Positions 10,714 to 23,253 of a DNA stretch of 64,000 bases are shown one piece after another (within the stretch, counting starts at the first letter, position 1; each line of letters starts with the position of its first letter). The position numbers and the translations under genes were made by a program. The notes under the pieces are model-generated. The model worked only from the letters and a program-made list of their open reading frames with translations, was not told the origin of the DNA and searched no databases. Origin of the DNA: Leptodactylus fallax (Eukaryota; Chordata; Amphibia; Anura; Leptodactylidae); NCBI GenBank assembly GCA_947044405.1, contig CAMRHE010000012.1:11176001-11240000 (forward strand), in the 5' to 3' direction.

Positions 10714-12524
10714 GCTATGTCATCTGCCACTGTAAATTGTGTAATTGTTTGATTTGCAAAGAAAAGGTGCAGAGGAAGGTTTTCTATATGATTTAATTTC
10801 AATCACCAATGTTTCTGTTTGCAATTATACAATAGTGTCTTCATTGTTTACAGCTAGTGGAAATCGATGCTAGTCATGTGATGGATACAGATTTTATCCA
10901 CTGGAAGTAAACAATGAAAATTTGTGTTACTTTACTGAAAACTTATAAGGCGATCATACACACAGTATATTAGGAAATATTATAACTCATTGTATAAAAG
11001 AATAACTTTTACTTGCTAAAACCATAATACTACTTTGAGATATATTAGATCAAAATTCCACTGGTGGTTTGAGAGCTGGGACACTTCCATTCCTAGAGAA
11101 CCAGCAAGTGAGAGGTCAAGATCTCAAACTCCTTGCTTTCTGCAAGATTTTTTTTTGTCTAGAAATATGGACCTGGTGATGAAAAACTCATGGTGTTTGG
11201 ACTTGCCCTGCAGCGCTTTTCATTCTGAGAATTGATGGGTTTCCAGTCAATGGCTCCTCAAAGTTCAGATTGTCCAAAAGATTTATGTTGCTTTTTGCGC
11301 TTCATGTCTTGAACATGATAACTGAATGGCAGAATATAGAGAAGCATAGCAGTTATTTTTCTGCTGTCTGATTCATCCACCCACCTCGGAAAAAAAGGAG
11401 ACAACTAGGTATTCATGTTTAATTACAACTTGTCAAATTTAGGCCAGGCTCCCCACCCTCAAGATAGCTGTTGTACTTTACCTGCTTATGTGATATTGCT
11501 CTTAGGCTCTTCACAAATTGGCAGCATAGGCCTTTTCTTTGAGGCTTACATTGCCCCTGCTAGGCAGAGTAGTGTAGCCTGCTATACAAAAATATGTTAG
11601 GTCTATTATAAGTCAATTGGGTCCATTGTGAAACAAAACCTTTATGGATCTAGTAAAATTATAACCCATGATGGCATTGTGGTTCTAATGCCCAGAAACA
11701 TGGCACATATGTCCAAGTAATCATTAGGTACAAGCAACAATGTTATACAACAGTGAAAATCTGAGTGCAGTTGGAAGATGAAGTAATATGATCAAATTAA
11801 CATTAAGTAAATAGACCACATCAGACCACTCACTCCATTTCCTGCATTAGACCCTATTATGCTCCATGTAATTTAATAACATGATGTGATATACGACAGG
11901 GACCGTTTATCTAACTATTGATATCTGAATCCATGGCTGTTTGTTTTTGTTGTAGATGTATGCTTTTCATGAATCACAGTGTGTGGCAGACCCTCCGAGT
12001 AATTATTATGTTTAATAAATCACAGACAAGCTATATCCAGTTACTTACATTGGCTGTCATTAGACTGGGACACAGAAGCACAAATGGAAAAGCTTGTAAT
12101 TAATCAAACCGCTCTCGGCCACGCTCTGTGACATGGATCCTGAGCACACAATGAATTGATCATAGCATTTGACTGTTACTTGTGTTTTTTCTGCTAAGTA
12201 GAAGAAGCAGGTTGCTTGATGTCTTTTTGTATATGCAGGGGATATTTTTAAACTAGTGAGTGACTGAGTATAATAATAATTAAAATAACAATATATGCAA
12301 CTGTAATCATTAATTGTTCCATTGAATGGCGGAACATCACTTCATATATATCAAAACCAGTTACAGTCAACAATTATTCCCATAGCCCAGCTGTGGTTTC
12401 TAATTTTGTAAATAAACTTACTTAATATGTTACATTATTATATTATATTATAATTATTATTATGTTTTTCATTTAAACTCATCTTTGCAAACTTATCAGT
12501 AGTGTTGTAGAAAATGAACATTAA
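10714..12524. other. Intron, no gene or clear element
   Basis: Unique-looking AT-rich intron. Short frames are not supported by codon pattern or known motifs. Confidence 0.5.
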
Positions 12525-12529
12525 AGGAG

Positions 12530-13191
12530 TGTAAGGGAATCGCTAGCGGAGCGATTCTCTAGTAGCTGCTGGAGAACCCTGGGGGGAGGGGCACAACAAG
12601 TCAGTGAGCCCTAAAGCTGAAAACCCCCCACTGGCCCTGCCTCTTGCCTGACTGTCCTATGTGACAGCCGACAACTTGGAGCCGGTCGCTACACTGAATA
12701 AGTGACAACACAGAACGCAGACAGAACAAACAACAAAAAGGGAGGTCAGCAAGCCAAGGGTTCGGTAACAGACGAGCAATGCAGTACAGAATCAAAATCC
12801 AAAAGAATAGTCACAGACAAAGCCAGAGATCAGAACTAGGAATACAGGTAACAAAACAGCACAGAGTAAAGGCAGGTACACAGAAGCAATAACCAGTGCC
12901 ATTGTGAATGTGAGCAAAGAATAAATAGGAAGAAAGAACCTGCCCCAGACTTGATAGGAGGATAGTCTGTCAATCACACAGGTAAGGCTAAAATTAACTA
13001 TTAGTGGAGCAGAGGAAAACCAAGGTGAAGGAGATGGGTGTGGCAGAAAATCAATTAAGGAGGTGAGGGAATAGGACAGTGTTCAGACAATACAAGAAAA
13101 ACCCAGAAGAAAGAATCACAGCCGGACCTGTCTCCTGCGCAGCAGCATGTGGCCGGATGGCGCAGAAGTTCGAACGGGTGCAGACGTAACA
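12530..13191. mobile_element. Solo LTR 1 with 5-bp target duplication
   Basis: A 662-bp segment starts TGTAAGGGAATCGC, ends GCAGACGTAACA, and is flanked by the direct repeat 'aggag' at 12525-12529 and 13192-13196. TG...CA ends with a 5-bp duplication are the mark of an LTR left by recombination between the two LTRs of a retroelement. No gag or pol sequence lies next to it. Orientation and family (Gypsy versus endogenous retrovirus) cannot be fixed. Confidence 0.7.
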
Positions 13192-13196
13192 AGGAG

Positions 13197-15453
13197 TTTA
13201 AGTTTCCTTACACTTTTAAGATATATTTCATCGATAGTACAGGTGATAATTGTAAACTTTGTAACATAGTCAATGAAAGAAACTGTTATTTCCCCCTGCC
13301 CTAGACTGATCACTATCAGGAATCTCAGTTTAACTGCTGTTGTTTTAAGGTTACTGTGCCAACCTGTGAAACTTCTGCAGTTTTCAGGGCTCTCCTATGC
13401 TGATCCAATTAGCAGCTAAGGAGGGATATTTCAACCCTGTTCTTTCTCATCCAGGCTTTAATATTAACCTTTGGTTTGTTACTGAAAATCTACTTGTCTT
13501 CAGATTTTGGCTCTGACTTTATTTCTTGGGCTGACTTTTGGCTTGGACACATTCACATAGGTTCTGGTTAGACTTCTATTTTTGAAGTGTATTTCTTATA
13601 CCAGTGGTATACTGTAGTGATAACTTGGACACTCAATTCAGCACAAGTCCATATAGCTTCACAGCTGGCACAGGTGAAGATGTTTGGGTGCCCGAGACCT
13701 ATCTCTCAGCACTGTGTGAGATTTAAACAGCTAGTTCTACTCTCTATGGTCATCCAGTTCCTGCAATTTCTGATATTTGCTCCAGAGATACTATCATAAA
13801 TCACTGTTCCTGAATGCTCTGATGAAATCCATGGCTAAAGCTTCAAGTAACAGTTTTATCTCACTGCAGAGCTAGATAATATTTTACCTGATAAATCAGA
13901 TCTATTATTATGGAAAGCTTTAGCAGGTTCTCACTTTCTGTCTGTTCTTTGTCATGCTCATTCCCTTTCCCTTCTTTATAAAATTCAACTGGCTTAGCTG
14001 TAAGCTGTGTATGGAGTATGGATTTGAATAGTGTATTTAGAGTAGTGATCAGTTCAAGGGAGGGAAATAACAGAAGAAAGAACCATGTTCCTTTAACTAA
14101 ATATGTTAAAACTTTACTATTAGCACCTAAACTATTGATTTATGCAATTTTTAGATATGCTTTTAAAATGAGTCAAAGGTGGGAATCTGTGATAAGTAAA
14201 TAAATAGCATATATTCACCTTTTAAATATCTTTCTGTCACTAGTCTCAGCTGCTCTGTTTCCCACTGGTCCTGCAGCTATGATGTCACCTTCATCGTTCT
14301 CGTGACTGCTACAGCCAATGACTGGTTTCAGCAGCCACATCCAATATATACAAATTTAGTTGTAGGTTTACAAAAATGGAGTAAGTAACCCCATAGTAAA
14401 TTTGGCAGAATTCTGACATTCTTAGGCTGAGTTCACATCTGCGCCGGAGTCTCCGGAGACTCCACCACAGAAACTGCCAAGAATTGTCAGAGAGTACAGT
14501 CCTGCATGGAGGACGGAGAACTTTGATAACTACAAGTTCACTGTATTCCATGATAAAAAGTGTTAGCCAAACTGTAAAAACTACTTCCATCTAGCTATTA
14601 GTGGCTAATAGTATATAGACAGCTACATTATTCTATGTGGCCCTTCAGTAGGGCAGCAAAGTATTTTCAATGAACAGAAAAGATATGAAAGTGCTGTAAA
14701 TAGTTTAGTGGCTGGTCAATCCAACATTATACATGGACTATCTGACATTCTCCAGCTTTTGATATCTGCTGAAAATATACACATGTTGGAAATGTCATGA
14801 TATTTCCCTAATTTATACTGAGAGCTGTAATGAGACACAAGCTGCCCCACGGGAATGGGAAGAATTTTAAGCAACACGTTCCTTGTTTACCATAAGGCAT
14901 TTAAAGTCTGTTGGGTTCATTTGACTGTAAACATTGTGAATACTGAACTCTGTCATTTCACACTTTGATGTTTTCAGACATTCTGGTGTTGGGATGAGAA
15001 GCCATTTGGTCACTTGGAGAAGACAAATATGCGAAAGTGTAACTCAGAATATACTGTAGTTTTTACGCAACCTATTTACAAAATTCAGCATCTTAACCAG
15101 TTCACAGGCCCAGACACAGATATATTAATTTATTTCACAATATGCAAATGAGCAACTGAGAGAGCCAAGTACAGCTCCATTCCTACCTCCAAACTGCCAT
15201 GCCCCACACTGCCCAGGAGTGACTTCCTTCCCCCCTCCCTTCTTTGTGTAAGCCAAGGAGCTTAGCTGAAATCTCACTTGGCCCTGTCACTCAAAGAAGG
15301 AAGGGGGGGGGAGGTGGAAGGCATGTTAGAACAGTGTGAGGTATAGCGGTGTGAACAAAGTGCCGTCAGTTCTCCAGACTGCTCATATGCATATTCTGAA
15401 ATAAATGAATATCTCTGCAACGGAGGCATTTTCAGTAGTATACGGGCTTTATT
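13197..15453. other. Intron with one MITE-like fragment
   Basis: Mostly unique intron. At 14424-14560 a stretch begins after TTA with 'ggctgagttcacatctgcg', like the TTA/TAA MITE family at 49517, but its right end is not clear. A purine run ('ggaagggggggggagg') lies near 15300. No coding frame supported. Confidence 0.5.
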
Positions 15454-15465
15454 TTAACCCTTTAA

Positions 15466-18400
15466 CCCCTTCCCACTGGTGGCATTTTTCAATTTTCGTT
15501 TTTGACTTTCTGCCTTCCAAACCCCATAACTTTTTTTATTTTTTCGTTCACAGAGCCATATAAGGACTTAGTGTTTGCAGGACAAATTGTTCTTCATAAT
15601 GGTACCATTTATCATTCTGTACAATGTATCGGGAAGCTGGAAAAAATGGGGTGGAATTGGAAAAAAGGTGCATTTGTGTGACTTTCTTATGGGCTTTCTT
15701 TCAGCCAAAATGATTTATTGCCTGTATTCTATGTTTCGGTACGATTCCAGGGATGCTAAATTTATATCGTTCTATTTACATTTAACCCCTTAAAAAAAAA
15801 TTAAAAAAACAAACATTTTTTCTTGAATTTGCCATATTCTGACACCCATAACTTTTTTAAATTTCCGTGTACAGGGATGCATAAGGAGTCTTTTTGGCGG
15901 GGTCAGGTGTATTTTTTAATTATACTATTTTGGGGAATCTCTATTGCTTTGATCACTTTTTATTCAAATTTTTATCAGAGGAGAAACTGGCACTTTAATT
16001 GTTCACCATATGGGAAAAATATTTTTAAAAGGGATACCTAATGTGTATGTGTTTCACATACATTTTCTAGTTTTATATGTATTCTAGGGAAATGGAGATG
16101 ATTTGAACATTTATTTTTTTATTGTATTTTTTTTATATATATATTTTTTAAAACTTTTTTATTTTTTTCTTACTATTTTATTAGCACCCTTAGGGGGCTT
16201 GAACCTGCTATGGTTTGCAAGTCCCATAGACTGCAATGCAACTGTATTGCAGTCTATGGGAGATTCACCATTACTATTGGGACTGGTCTATGACCAGCCT
16301 CAATAGTAACATTGCTATGACAGGCCTGGGAGTCTTCATAAAGCTCCAAGCTGTCATAGGAACAGGATGACTCCCATGATCTTGCCGTGCGGGAGCCAGC
16401 CTGCAATGTTAAAGGTACAGGGCTGGGGGGGGGGGCATTTTTTTTTACTTTGGCATTCCAAAATTCATAACTTTTTTATTTTTCTGTTGACATCACTATG
16501 TGAAGGCTTATTCTTTGCATGACGAGATGTACCCAATTTGGGTTAGATATACTGTTTTGATTAACTTTTATTAACTTTTTGGGGGGTTACATGTGAAAAA
16601 AACCTACAATTCTATCATTATTTTTTGCATTTTGTCTTCACGGCATTCACTCTGCATTAAAGTGACATGGGTCATTACAATTATGGTGATACCAAATTTA
16701 TACTGGCTTCATTATGTTTTACTGCTTTTAAAAAATAGAATTTCATTTTTGAAAATTAATGATTTGCCTGGGGTCACCATATTCTGACACCTATAATTTT
16801 TTTTTTTTACTGTTTTGTTGACAGAGCTATGTCAGGACTCTTTATTTGCGGGGCAAGTTGTACCTATTTTAGGTATATATGACTTTTTGATAACTATTTA
16901 TTGCTATTTTTTTGTGGGGGGGGACACAGGTGACAAAAATACATAAATTTCTTCATTGCAGTATTTTTGTTTTTTGTAATTAACTGTATGGGATAGTGTA
17001 AAGGATCTCGTCCTAGCGAACCCGCATTCAGCACACCCGAGATCGCTTCAATTACCTCACACCCACCTCCAGTGAGTGTTCTGGGCCGAAAGGATAATAC
17101 GAAACTGAGCTTTCTAAATTTTATATATTTATTAACCCCTAAATGGGTCAGTACTAGACACTTAACACATACAGAGAATACATGTATTGGTTAGCAAGCA
17201 AATACAAGTGGAAAGCAACATGACACGGTGCACAAAATAAAAATGGGAATAACAGAAAGAAAACGAAATATTACCAACACAAGCTTGTGATTGATTCTCT
17301 ATGCTCTGCATGATGAGCTCAGGGCACGTACTTCAAAAGTCCAAAAGCATGCGTCCGGGCATGCTATTCCAGTGGTAACCCCATGGGCAGTGCTATCTGA
17401 CTAACTTTCAGCAGAACCCAAGGCAAAAGATGTTTTCAGAACAAGTAGATAGTCCGTTTCGCTGAGCCCATGTGGTAGGCTCAGGGTTCTTTCTTGAACA
17501 ATGTCCAGAGCATGTGTTTCCTACATGCTGTTACATCTCTTCCTGGTTAACAAAAGGGTCTCAGGCCTCAGTACTCGACCGCATGGTGACCACATGGTTG
17601 AAATCTCCAACTTGACCTCCCCCAGACATTTCCTCCAGGATCAGCACAAGACAAAAGACAGAAGACAAAGACAAAGAGAGCTCTCAACCTGGTCTGAGAC
17701 CTTTTACCTCCCCTGGTCTCCTTCCTAAGTAAGGTCACCAGGAGGAGGAGCCCTGCCCCCCTTTCTACATCTCTCAAAATCATTTTTCTTTATAATTCTT
17801 CACCCGATGATTGTAGAGTCAGGCCGGCGGTATGATAGGGTTCGTGGCGAGATCCCCCACATGTAGATCCCAAGGTTGACACCCCAATCCCCTTTGAGTA
17901 AGGAGATAAGTGTCTGAACCTTTTCCAGGCTTTGAACTGTGACATGTGTGTATTCCGAGCGTGTGCCTTGACCTGACGCATCTGGGGAATTTATCGGGGC
18001 AGCTGTAAGATGTTCCCCAGGGCAGATATTGTCATAAAACCATAATCCCTTTGAAGTAAAGCTGGCTGCAGTCTGTCTGTAGACAGTATGCAGAGCGCCT
18101 TCCCAGCACATCCTTTCTGCAGGGCCCCCCGCTGGGTTAATGAGTATAGCAGTGTTATGCAAATAAATGCCTGTGTCAGTGACTCTCTGTGGATCAAAGG
18201 GTTGTTGATTACAGATCCCACGAACCACATCCCCAAGCCTATATCCAAATTGCTGATAACAGACAGGAACCACACTATATGAGCGAATATTAATACAATA
18301 AATCCATATCTGAGTCTTGTATCATCACAGATAGATAACTCTATTTTTGGATAGTGTGGACTTATACACACATGGGATTACCTAAAGTGTTTGTTTATTT

Positions 18401-18740
18401 TATTTTGTTTACTTTTATTATTTGTTTAATTTTATTTTATTTTTTTTATTTTTTCTATTTATTTTTTACACTTTCTTTTAAACTTTTCAAATTTTTTTTT
18501 ACTTTTTTCCTGTCCCACAAGGGAACGTGAAACTGAGATCTGATGATACCCACTGCAGTACCTTGTAGTGAAATCTTATCAAGGGGTAGAAGTGGGGGGG
18601 AAATCTTGCACCCGAACAACCCAGATGCCGTGATCGCTATTGATCACAGCATCTAGGGGTTAAGCCGCAGGATTAAGAGTATTTTTCGACTTCTGCGGCT
18701 AGTGTGTAATACAGCCGAGACCCGGCTGTATATTGTTACT
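15466..18740 (+). mobile_element. Cluster of TTAA-flanked AT-rich repeats, interrupted by an LTR
   Basis: Three consecutive copies of the AT-rich frog repeat in forward orientation start near 15466, 15788 and 16430. Each contains a version of 'ccataacttttttatttttc' followed by 'acagagccatat'. The first is preceded by TTAA at 15462-15465. The third is split by the LTR at 16997-18329 and continues with 'ctatttttggatagtgtgg' and 'gtgatcgctattgatcac', which match the complement of 50985-51365. The right end is diffuse. No transposase seen. Confidence 0.55.
16997..18329. mobile_element. Solo LTR 2 with 5-bp target duplication
   Basis: A 1333-bp segment starts TGTAAAGGATCTCG and ends GTATCATCACA, flanked by 'gatag' at 16992-16996 and 18330-18334. 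Removing it rejoins an AT-rich repeat whose intact relative at 51340-51370 (opposite strand) runs straight through the insertion point, which independently confirms the boundaries. The open frames inside (for example 17800-18273, minus) show no retroviral motif and are taken as chance. Confidence 0.8.
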
Positions 18741-19879
18741 CGAATATAAATATTTGTAAGAATTATTTATATTGTGATTTTTTATTAAATTAAAATGATA
18801 TTTAAAACCTGTTAAAAAAAAAAAGCAAAGAAAAAGAAAATTTTAACTGCATAATGATTTTCAAAGGGCCGCTTTTCAATTTGTCTTTCAGGCTGGCTAT
18901 AGATATATAGCTCTTGGCCAAATAATCATTCACCCATCAGCCTCAATTCGCTCATTGAAAGTGCTTGTTATTTCAGTACTGTGGGGAATATGACTGGAAA
19001 ACCCATAAACATTGTGAAATTAATAAGATTCAACAACAGAAACACACCAAGACATCGGAATCTCCATATACAAAGACATGGTTTGGTGAACTTCAGCACT
19101 GGATCACAGTCAAGTATCATGTGTGGTTTAACAAAGAAATAAAGATTGTACACATATTTTTAGACATATCTCAAAGCTGTAACCCCTACACTTAGCATAC
19201 AGATTAGGAGAATAATTTACTTGGGAATTAAATTGAGTGCAAGTTCACAAAAAATACATGGAGAAAGTAAAACCTATCATATGAAAAAAGAAAACATTAT
19301 GCGACATTGCAGCACATTTCTAAGATCTTTTATAGGCAGTTGCCACCTGACAAAGATGCAGACACTTTCTTAAAAGGATAAGGAATAAGTCTGATTGTTG
19401 GGGGTCTGACCTCTATGAGAATGGAGGTCTCCCTTATGCAACTCTCAAGTGTGAAAAGAGTAGTAGAGCTTTGGGAACTCTAGGAACGACCCCCAGCTAC
19501 CAATGGTCGAACCCCCAGCTCTCATAAACTTATCCTGTGAGTATAGTCTTCCCAATATATGGTAGAATTTGTAGGCATACAATAAACAAGCTTTACTGTA
19601 ACACTGATTTCTCTTGTACACATATTGACAACAAAATAACACCAGATATGTCGAATTGCTGCAAAACTTGGCATAGTAGTTATGTCTCAGGCAGATATGT
19701 GTATTATTACAGGTGTGGTCTGATTAGACTCTGGGTCTTGCTACAAGAGGGTGTCAAAGTGCTTCCACTGCTGCCCCATGAAAGCACTGAAATGACTACT
19801 TTTAGGTAGTGTTTGTCTTGGTGAAAAATTGTTGACTGCTAGACATGCTTCTACAATGCACATGAAGACTTTGTGCCGA
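18741..19879. other. Intron, no clear element
   Basis: AT-rich intron. The last part, from about 19640, may be the 5' flank of the old Tc1 relic that follows. Confidence 0.5.
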
Positions 19880-20745
19880 GTTGACAAACTTTGAGGGGGG
19901 CGCATTACTGGACTGAGAGAAACAGGAAGGTCATATCAATAAATTGCCTATCATGTAGGCTGTTCTGACCTAGTTGTTGAGAGCACTGGTCATGTGAGGG
20001 CACGGAGAAACAGCAAACAGGCTCCAGGGAGCCCATTAGTAAAGAGGATAATTTTTTTCTGGCAAGAAGTATTAGCAGATCTCACAGTTTTTCCAGACAC
20101 AGAAGGTATCTTCATTAAATACCCCTGTCTCTGTCTGGACCATTTCCATGCTTAGTAGTAGGAAATTTGGTGTCATGGCACCCACTACATGTCCTGTTAT
20201 TGACAGCCAGGCAATGTCACCTTCGAAACCTGGACTGCTATGGACTGAAACTGTATTGTCTTCAACAATGAATAAAGGTTTGGGTTTTGAGCATGGAGGC
20301 CCTCTCGGTGAGTGTTTAAATTCTGTCTTTTCTGGGGAGCCACACACTGCCCCAACTGCTGGTGTGATGATCTGGAGAGCTATCACATATGACAGTCAGT
20401 CACTCCTACTAGTGATACAAGGAACACTAACAGTTCAGTAATATGTGCAGGACATCCTGCAACTAAATGTGTTGCCTCTCATGGCAGGGCTTTCAACTGC
20501 CATGTTTCAGCAGGGCAATGCTTGCCACACACAGCAAAGGTTTCCCAGAAATAACTCCTCCAGATTGCAACACTTCCTTGGCCTGTCCAATTGCCAGATT
20601 TATTGCCAGTTGAACATTTATGGGACCAGCTTGGATCCAAATTTCAGCATCATACAAGTGTGCTGGATCTACAGACTCAGCTGCAACATCTGTGGACAAA
20701 TGTGTGGCAGCCCAGTAGGGTACAAGAGCCTCCTTTCAGTTGTAC
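19880..20745 (+). pseudogene. Ancient Tc1-type transposase relic (Tcb1-like)
   Basis: A badly decayed transposase read across several frames. GRITGLRETGRSYQ at about 19900 is the first helix-turn-helix. GVMIWRAITYDSQS (about 20360) and QGTLTVQ lie before the catalytic core. FQQGNACHTQ (about 20505) stands for the usual FQQDNARPH with its catalytic Asp lost, and the piece near 20590 (LLPVEHLWDQLG) corresponds to the SPIEHVWDQLG region. Stops and frameshifts are many. It is more diverged than, and unrelated in subfamily to, the Tc1 elements at 20799 and 32041. Inverted ends were not found. Confidence 0.7.
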
Positions 20746-20798
20746 AGTTTTTCCCAATAAACTTATCCTTTTGCTCTAATATTGTAATCACTTATATA

Positions 20799-22423
20799 CA
20801 GTGCCTTGCGAAAGTGTTCGGCCCCCTTGAACTTTTCAAACTTTTGCCACATTTCAGGCTTCAAACATAAAGATATAAAATTTTAATTTTTTGGTGAAGA
20901 ATCAACAACAAGTGGGACACAATTGTGAAGTGGAACGAAATTTATTGGTCATTTTAAACTTTTGTAAAAAATAAAAAACTGAAAAGTGGGGCGTGCAATA
21001 TTATTCGGCCCCTTTACTTTCAGTGCAGCAAACTCACTCCAGAAGTTCAGTGAGGATCTCTGAATGATCCAATGTTGTCCTAAATGACTGATAATGATAA
21101 ATATAATCCACCTGTGTGTTATTAAATCTCCGTATAAATGCACCTGCTCTGTGATAGTCTCAGGGTTCTGTTTAAAGCGCAGAGAGCATCATGAAGACCA
21201 AGGAACACACCAGGCAGGTCCGTGATACTGTTGTGGAGAAGTTTAAAGCCGGATTTGGATGCAAAAAGATTTCCCAAACATTAAACATCCCAAGGAGCAC
21301 TGTGCAAGCGATCATATTGAAATGGAAGGAGTATCAGACCACTGCAAATCTACCAAGACCCGGCCGTCCCTCTAAAACTTTCATCTCAAACAAGGAGAAG
21401 ACTGATCAGAGATGCAGCCAAGAGGCCCATGATCACTCTGGATGAACTGCAAAGATCTACAGCTGAGGTGGGAAAGTCTGTCCATAGGACAACAATCAGT
21501 CGTACACTGCACAAATCTGGCCTTTATGGAAGAGTGGCAAGAAGAAAACCATTTCTCAAAGATATCCATAAAAAGTCTTGTTTAAAGTTTGCCACAAGCC
21601 ACCTGGGAGACACACCAAACATGTGGAAGAAGGTGCTCTGGTCAGATGAAACCAAAATCCAACTTTTTGGCCACAGTGCAAAACGATATATTTGGCGTAA
21701 AAGCAACACAGCTCATCACCCTGAACACACCATCCCCACTGTCAAACATGGTGGTGGCAGCATCATGGTTTGGGCCTGCTTTTCTTCAGCAAGGACAGGG
21801 AAGATGGTTAAAATTGATGGGTAGATGGATGGAGCCAAATACAGGACCATTCTGGAAGAAAACCTGTTGGAGTCTGCAAAAGACCTGAGACTGGGACAGA
21901 GATTTATCTTCCAACAAGACAATGATCCCAAACATGAAGCAAAATCTACAATGGAATGCTTCACAAATAAACGTATCCAGGTGTTAGAATGGCCAAGTCA
22001 AAGTCCAGACCTGAATCCAATCGAGAATCTGTGGAAAGAGCTGAAAACTGCAGTTCACAAACGCTCTCCATCCAACCTCACTGAGGTCGAGCTGTTTTCC
22101 AAGGAAGAATGGGCAAGAATTTCAGTCTCTCGATGTGCAAAACTGATAGAGACATACCCAAAGCGACTTGCAGCTATAATCGCAGCAAAAGGTGGCGCTA
22201 CAAAGTATTAAGGGGGCCAAATAATATTGCACGCCCCACTTTTCAGTTTTTTATTTTTTACAAAAGTTTAAGATAACCAATAAATTTCGTTCCACTTCAC
22301 AATTGTGTCCCACTTGTTGATTCTTCACCAAAAAATAAAAATTTTATATCTTTATGTTTGAAGTCTGAAATGTGGCAAAAGGTTGAAAAGTTCAAGGGGG
22401 CCGAATACTTTCGCAAGGCACTG
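20799..22423 (+). mobile_element. Tc1 element, family 1, copy A
   Basis: Starts CAGTGCCTTGCGAAAG and ends with its complement, between TA dinucleotides (20797-20798 and 22424-22425). The inverted ends are long, roughly 200 bp, which suits the Tc1 subgroup with extended inverted repeats. The length, 1625 bp, is full size. A close copy lies at 54266-55894. Confidence 0.95.
21191..22211 (+). pseudogene. Tc1 transposase, copy A, one frameshift and one stop
   Basis: Aligned by eye with the unbroken copy at 54658-55677. The frame starts at the same ATG (MKTKE) and holds the N-terminal helix-turn-helix and GRPSK. An extra A in the run at 21374-21377 then shifts the frame. It recovers in the next frame and runs through WSDETKIQLF (first Asp) to a TAG at 21822-21824 where the other copy has AAG (Lys). 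After the stop, [12 protein letters not shown] and LNPIENLWKEL carry the second Asp and the Glu. The glycine box reads HGGGS, and the region before the Glu reads SQSPDLNP, both as in the family. The catalytic residues are present, but the gene is broken. Confidence 0.93.
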
Positions 22424-22531
22424 TATGTCAACAGTACATTCACACATAAAAAGTTTAGTTCAATACCAATAACTCTTTCTTGTTTTGTTATTTTTTTACC
22501 AATTACATTGACATGTTTTCTCTTACCCTTA

Positions 22532-22895
22532 GGTCGGCTGCAGATGACCGTGTGTATTTTGCAGTCCTTTTTTGCAGACAGAGTGTCTTTAGTGTGTCTT
22601 CAGCATCAGTGCTGTATGTCCGCAAAAACGGACAGTGTGTCATCAGTGTAAAAAAAAACAAAAAAAACACAGGAGACATCTAATGATGTCCCTAGCTTGT
22701 CCGCAAAAACGGATGGCACCCTGATGACACATGGAATACATCAGTGTGCCGTCCTTGGTTTTTAGTCTCCCATTCTATGGACAAGTCCGTTCCGCAAACA
22801 CTGAACAGAAGAGGACCTGTTCTATATTTTGTGGTCATGTGCGTGAAAAACACGGATAGCACACTGATCTCACCCACGGTCATCTGCAAGAGGCC
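22532..22895. mobile_element. Palindromic MITE with TTA duplication
   Basis: TTA at 22529-22531 and 22896-22898 flank inverted ends GGTCGGCTGCAGATGACCG and the complement of GGCCTCTTGCAGATGACCG. A 3-bp TTA/TAA target and GG-starting ends suggest PIF/Harbinger. The inner sequence is also partly self-complementary (cacggatagcacac). It has no coding content. Confidence 0.75.
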
Positions 22896-22927
22896 TTAAA
22901 GTACTGATTTTCCATTTACCAGTCTTA

Positions 22928-23250
22928 GGCCGGTTGCAGACGACCGTGCTGCAACCGTCCTGCCGTGAATTAAAAGCACGGGCTGCACACGGGGGACATG
23001 GGGATGTTCCTGTGTGCCGCCCGTACACACGCCATGTTTCCGTGGCTCCTTTCATTAAATGAATAAGAGCCACAGAAGCACGGGCCGCAATATAGGACAG
23101 GAATAGGACCTGTTCTATCTGTCGGCCCGCATACGGGACCGTGAAATTCACGGTCCTGTGTACGGCCAATAGAAAAGAATGGGTCAGTGTGCTATCCGTG
23201 AAATACACGGATAGCACACTGACCCACATCATGGTCGTCTGCAAGGGGCC
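22928..23250. mobile_element. Palindromic MITE with TTA duplication, second copy
   Basis: TTA at 22925-22927 and 23251-23253 flank ends GGCCGGTTGCAGACGACCG and the complement of GGCCCCTTGCAGACGACCA. It is only about 30 bp from the element at 22532 and shares its ends and inner phrases, so the two are the same family side by side. A third relative is at 50426-50700. Confidence 0.8.
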
Positions 23251-23253
23251 TTA

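Noticed and set aside
10479..10752. Gly-rich open frames in several registers
   Set aside because: They come from the G-rich end of the hAT element on both strands, a base-composition effect.
12530..13191. A MITE reading with ends 'gtgtaagg' and complement at 13205
   Set aside because: The ends match poorly, while TG...CA with an exact 5-bp duplication fits an LTR better.
17800..18273. 157-codon minus-strand open frame
   Set aside because: It lies inside the solo LTR, overlaps another open frame in a different register, and has no recognisable domain.
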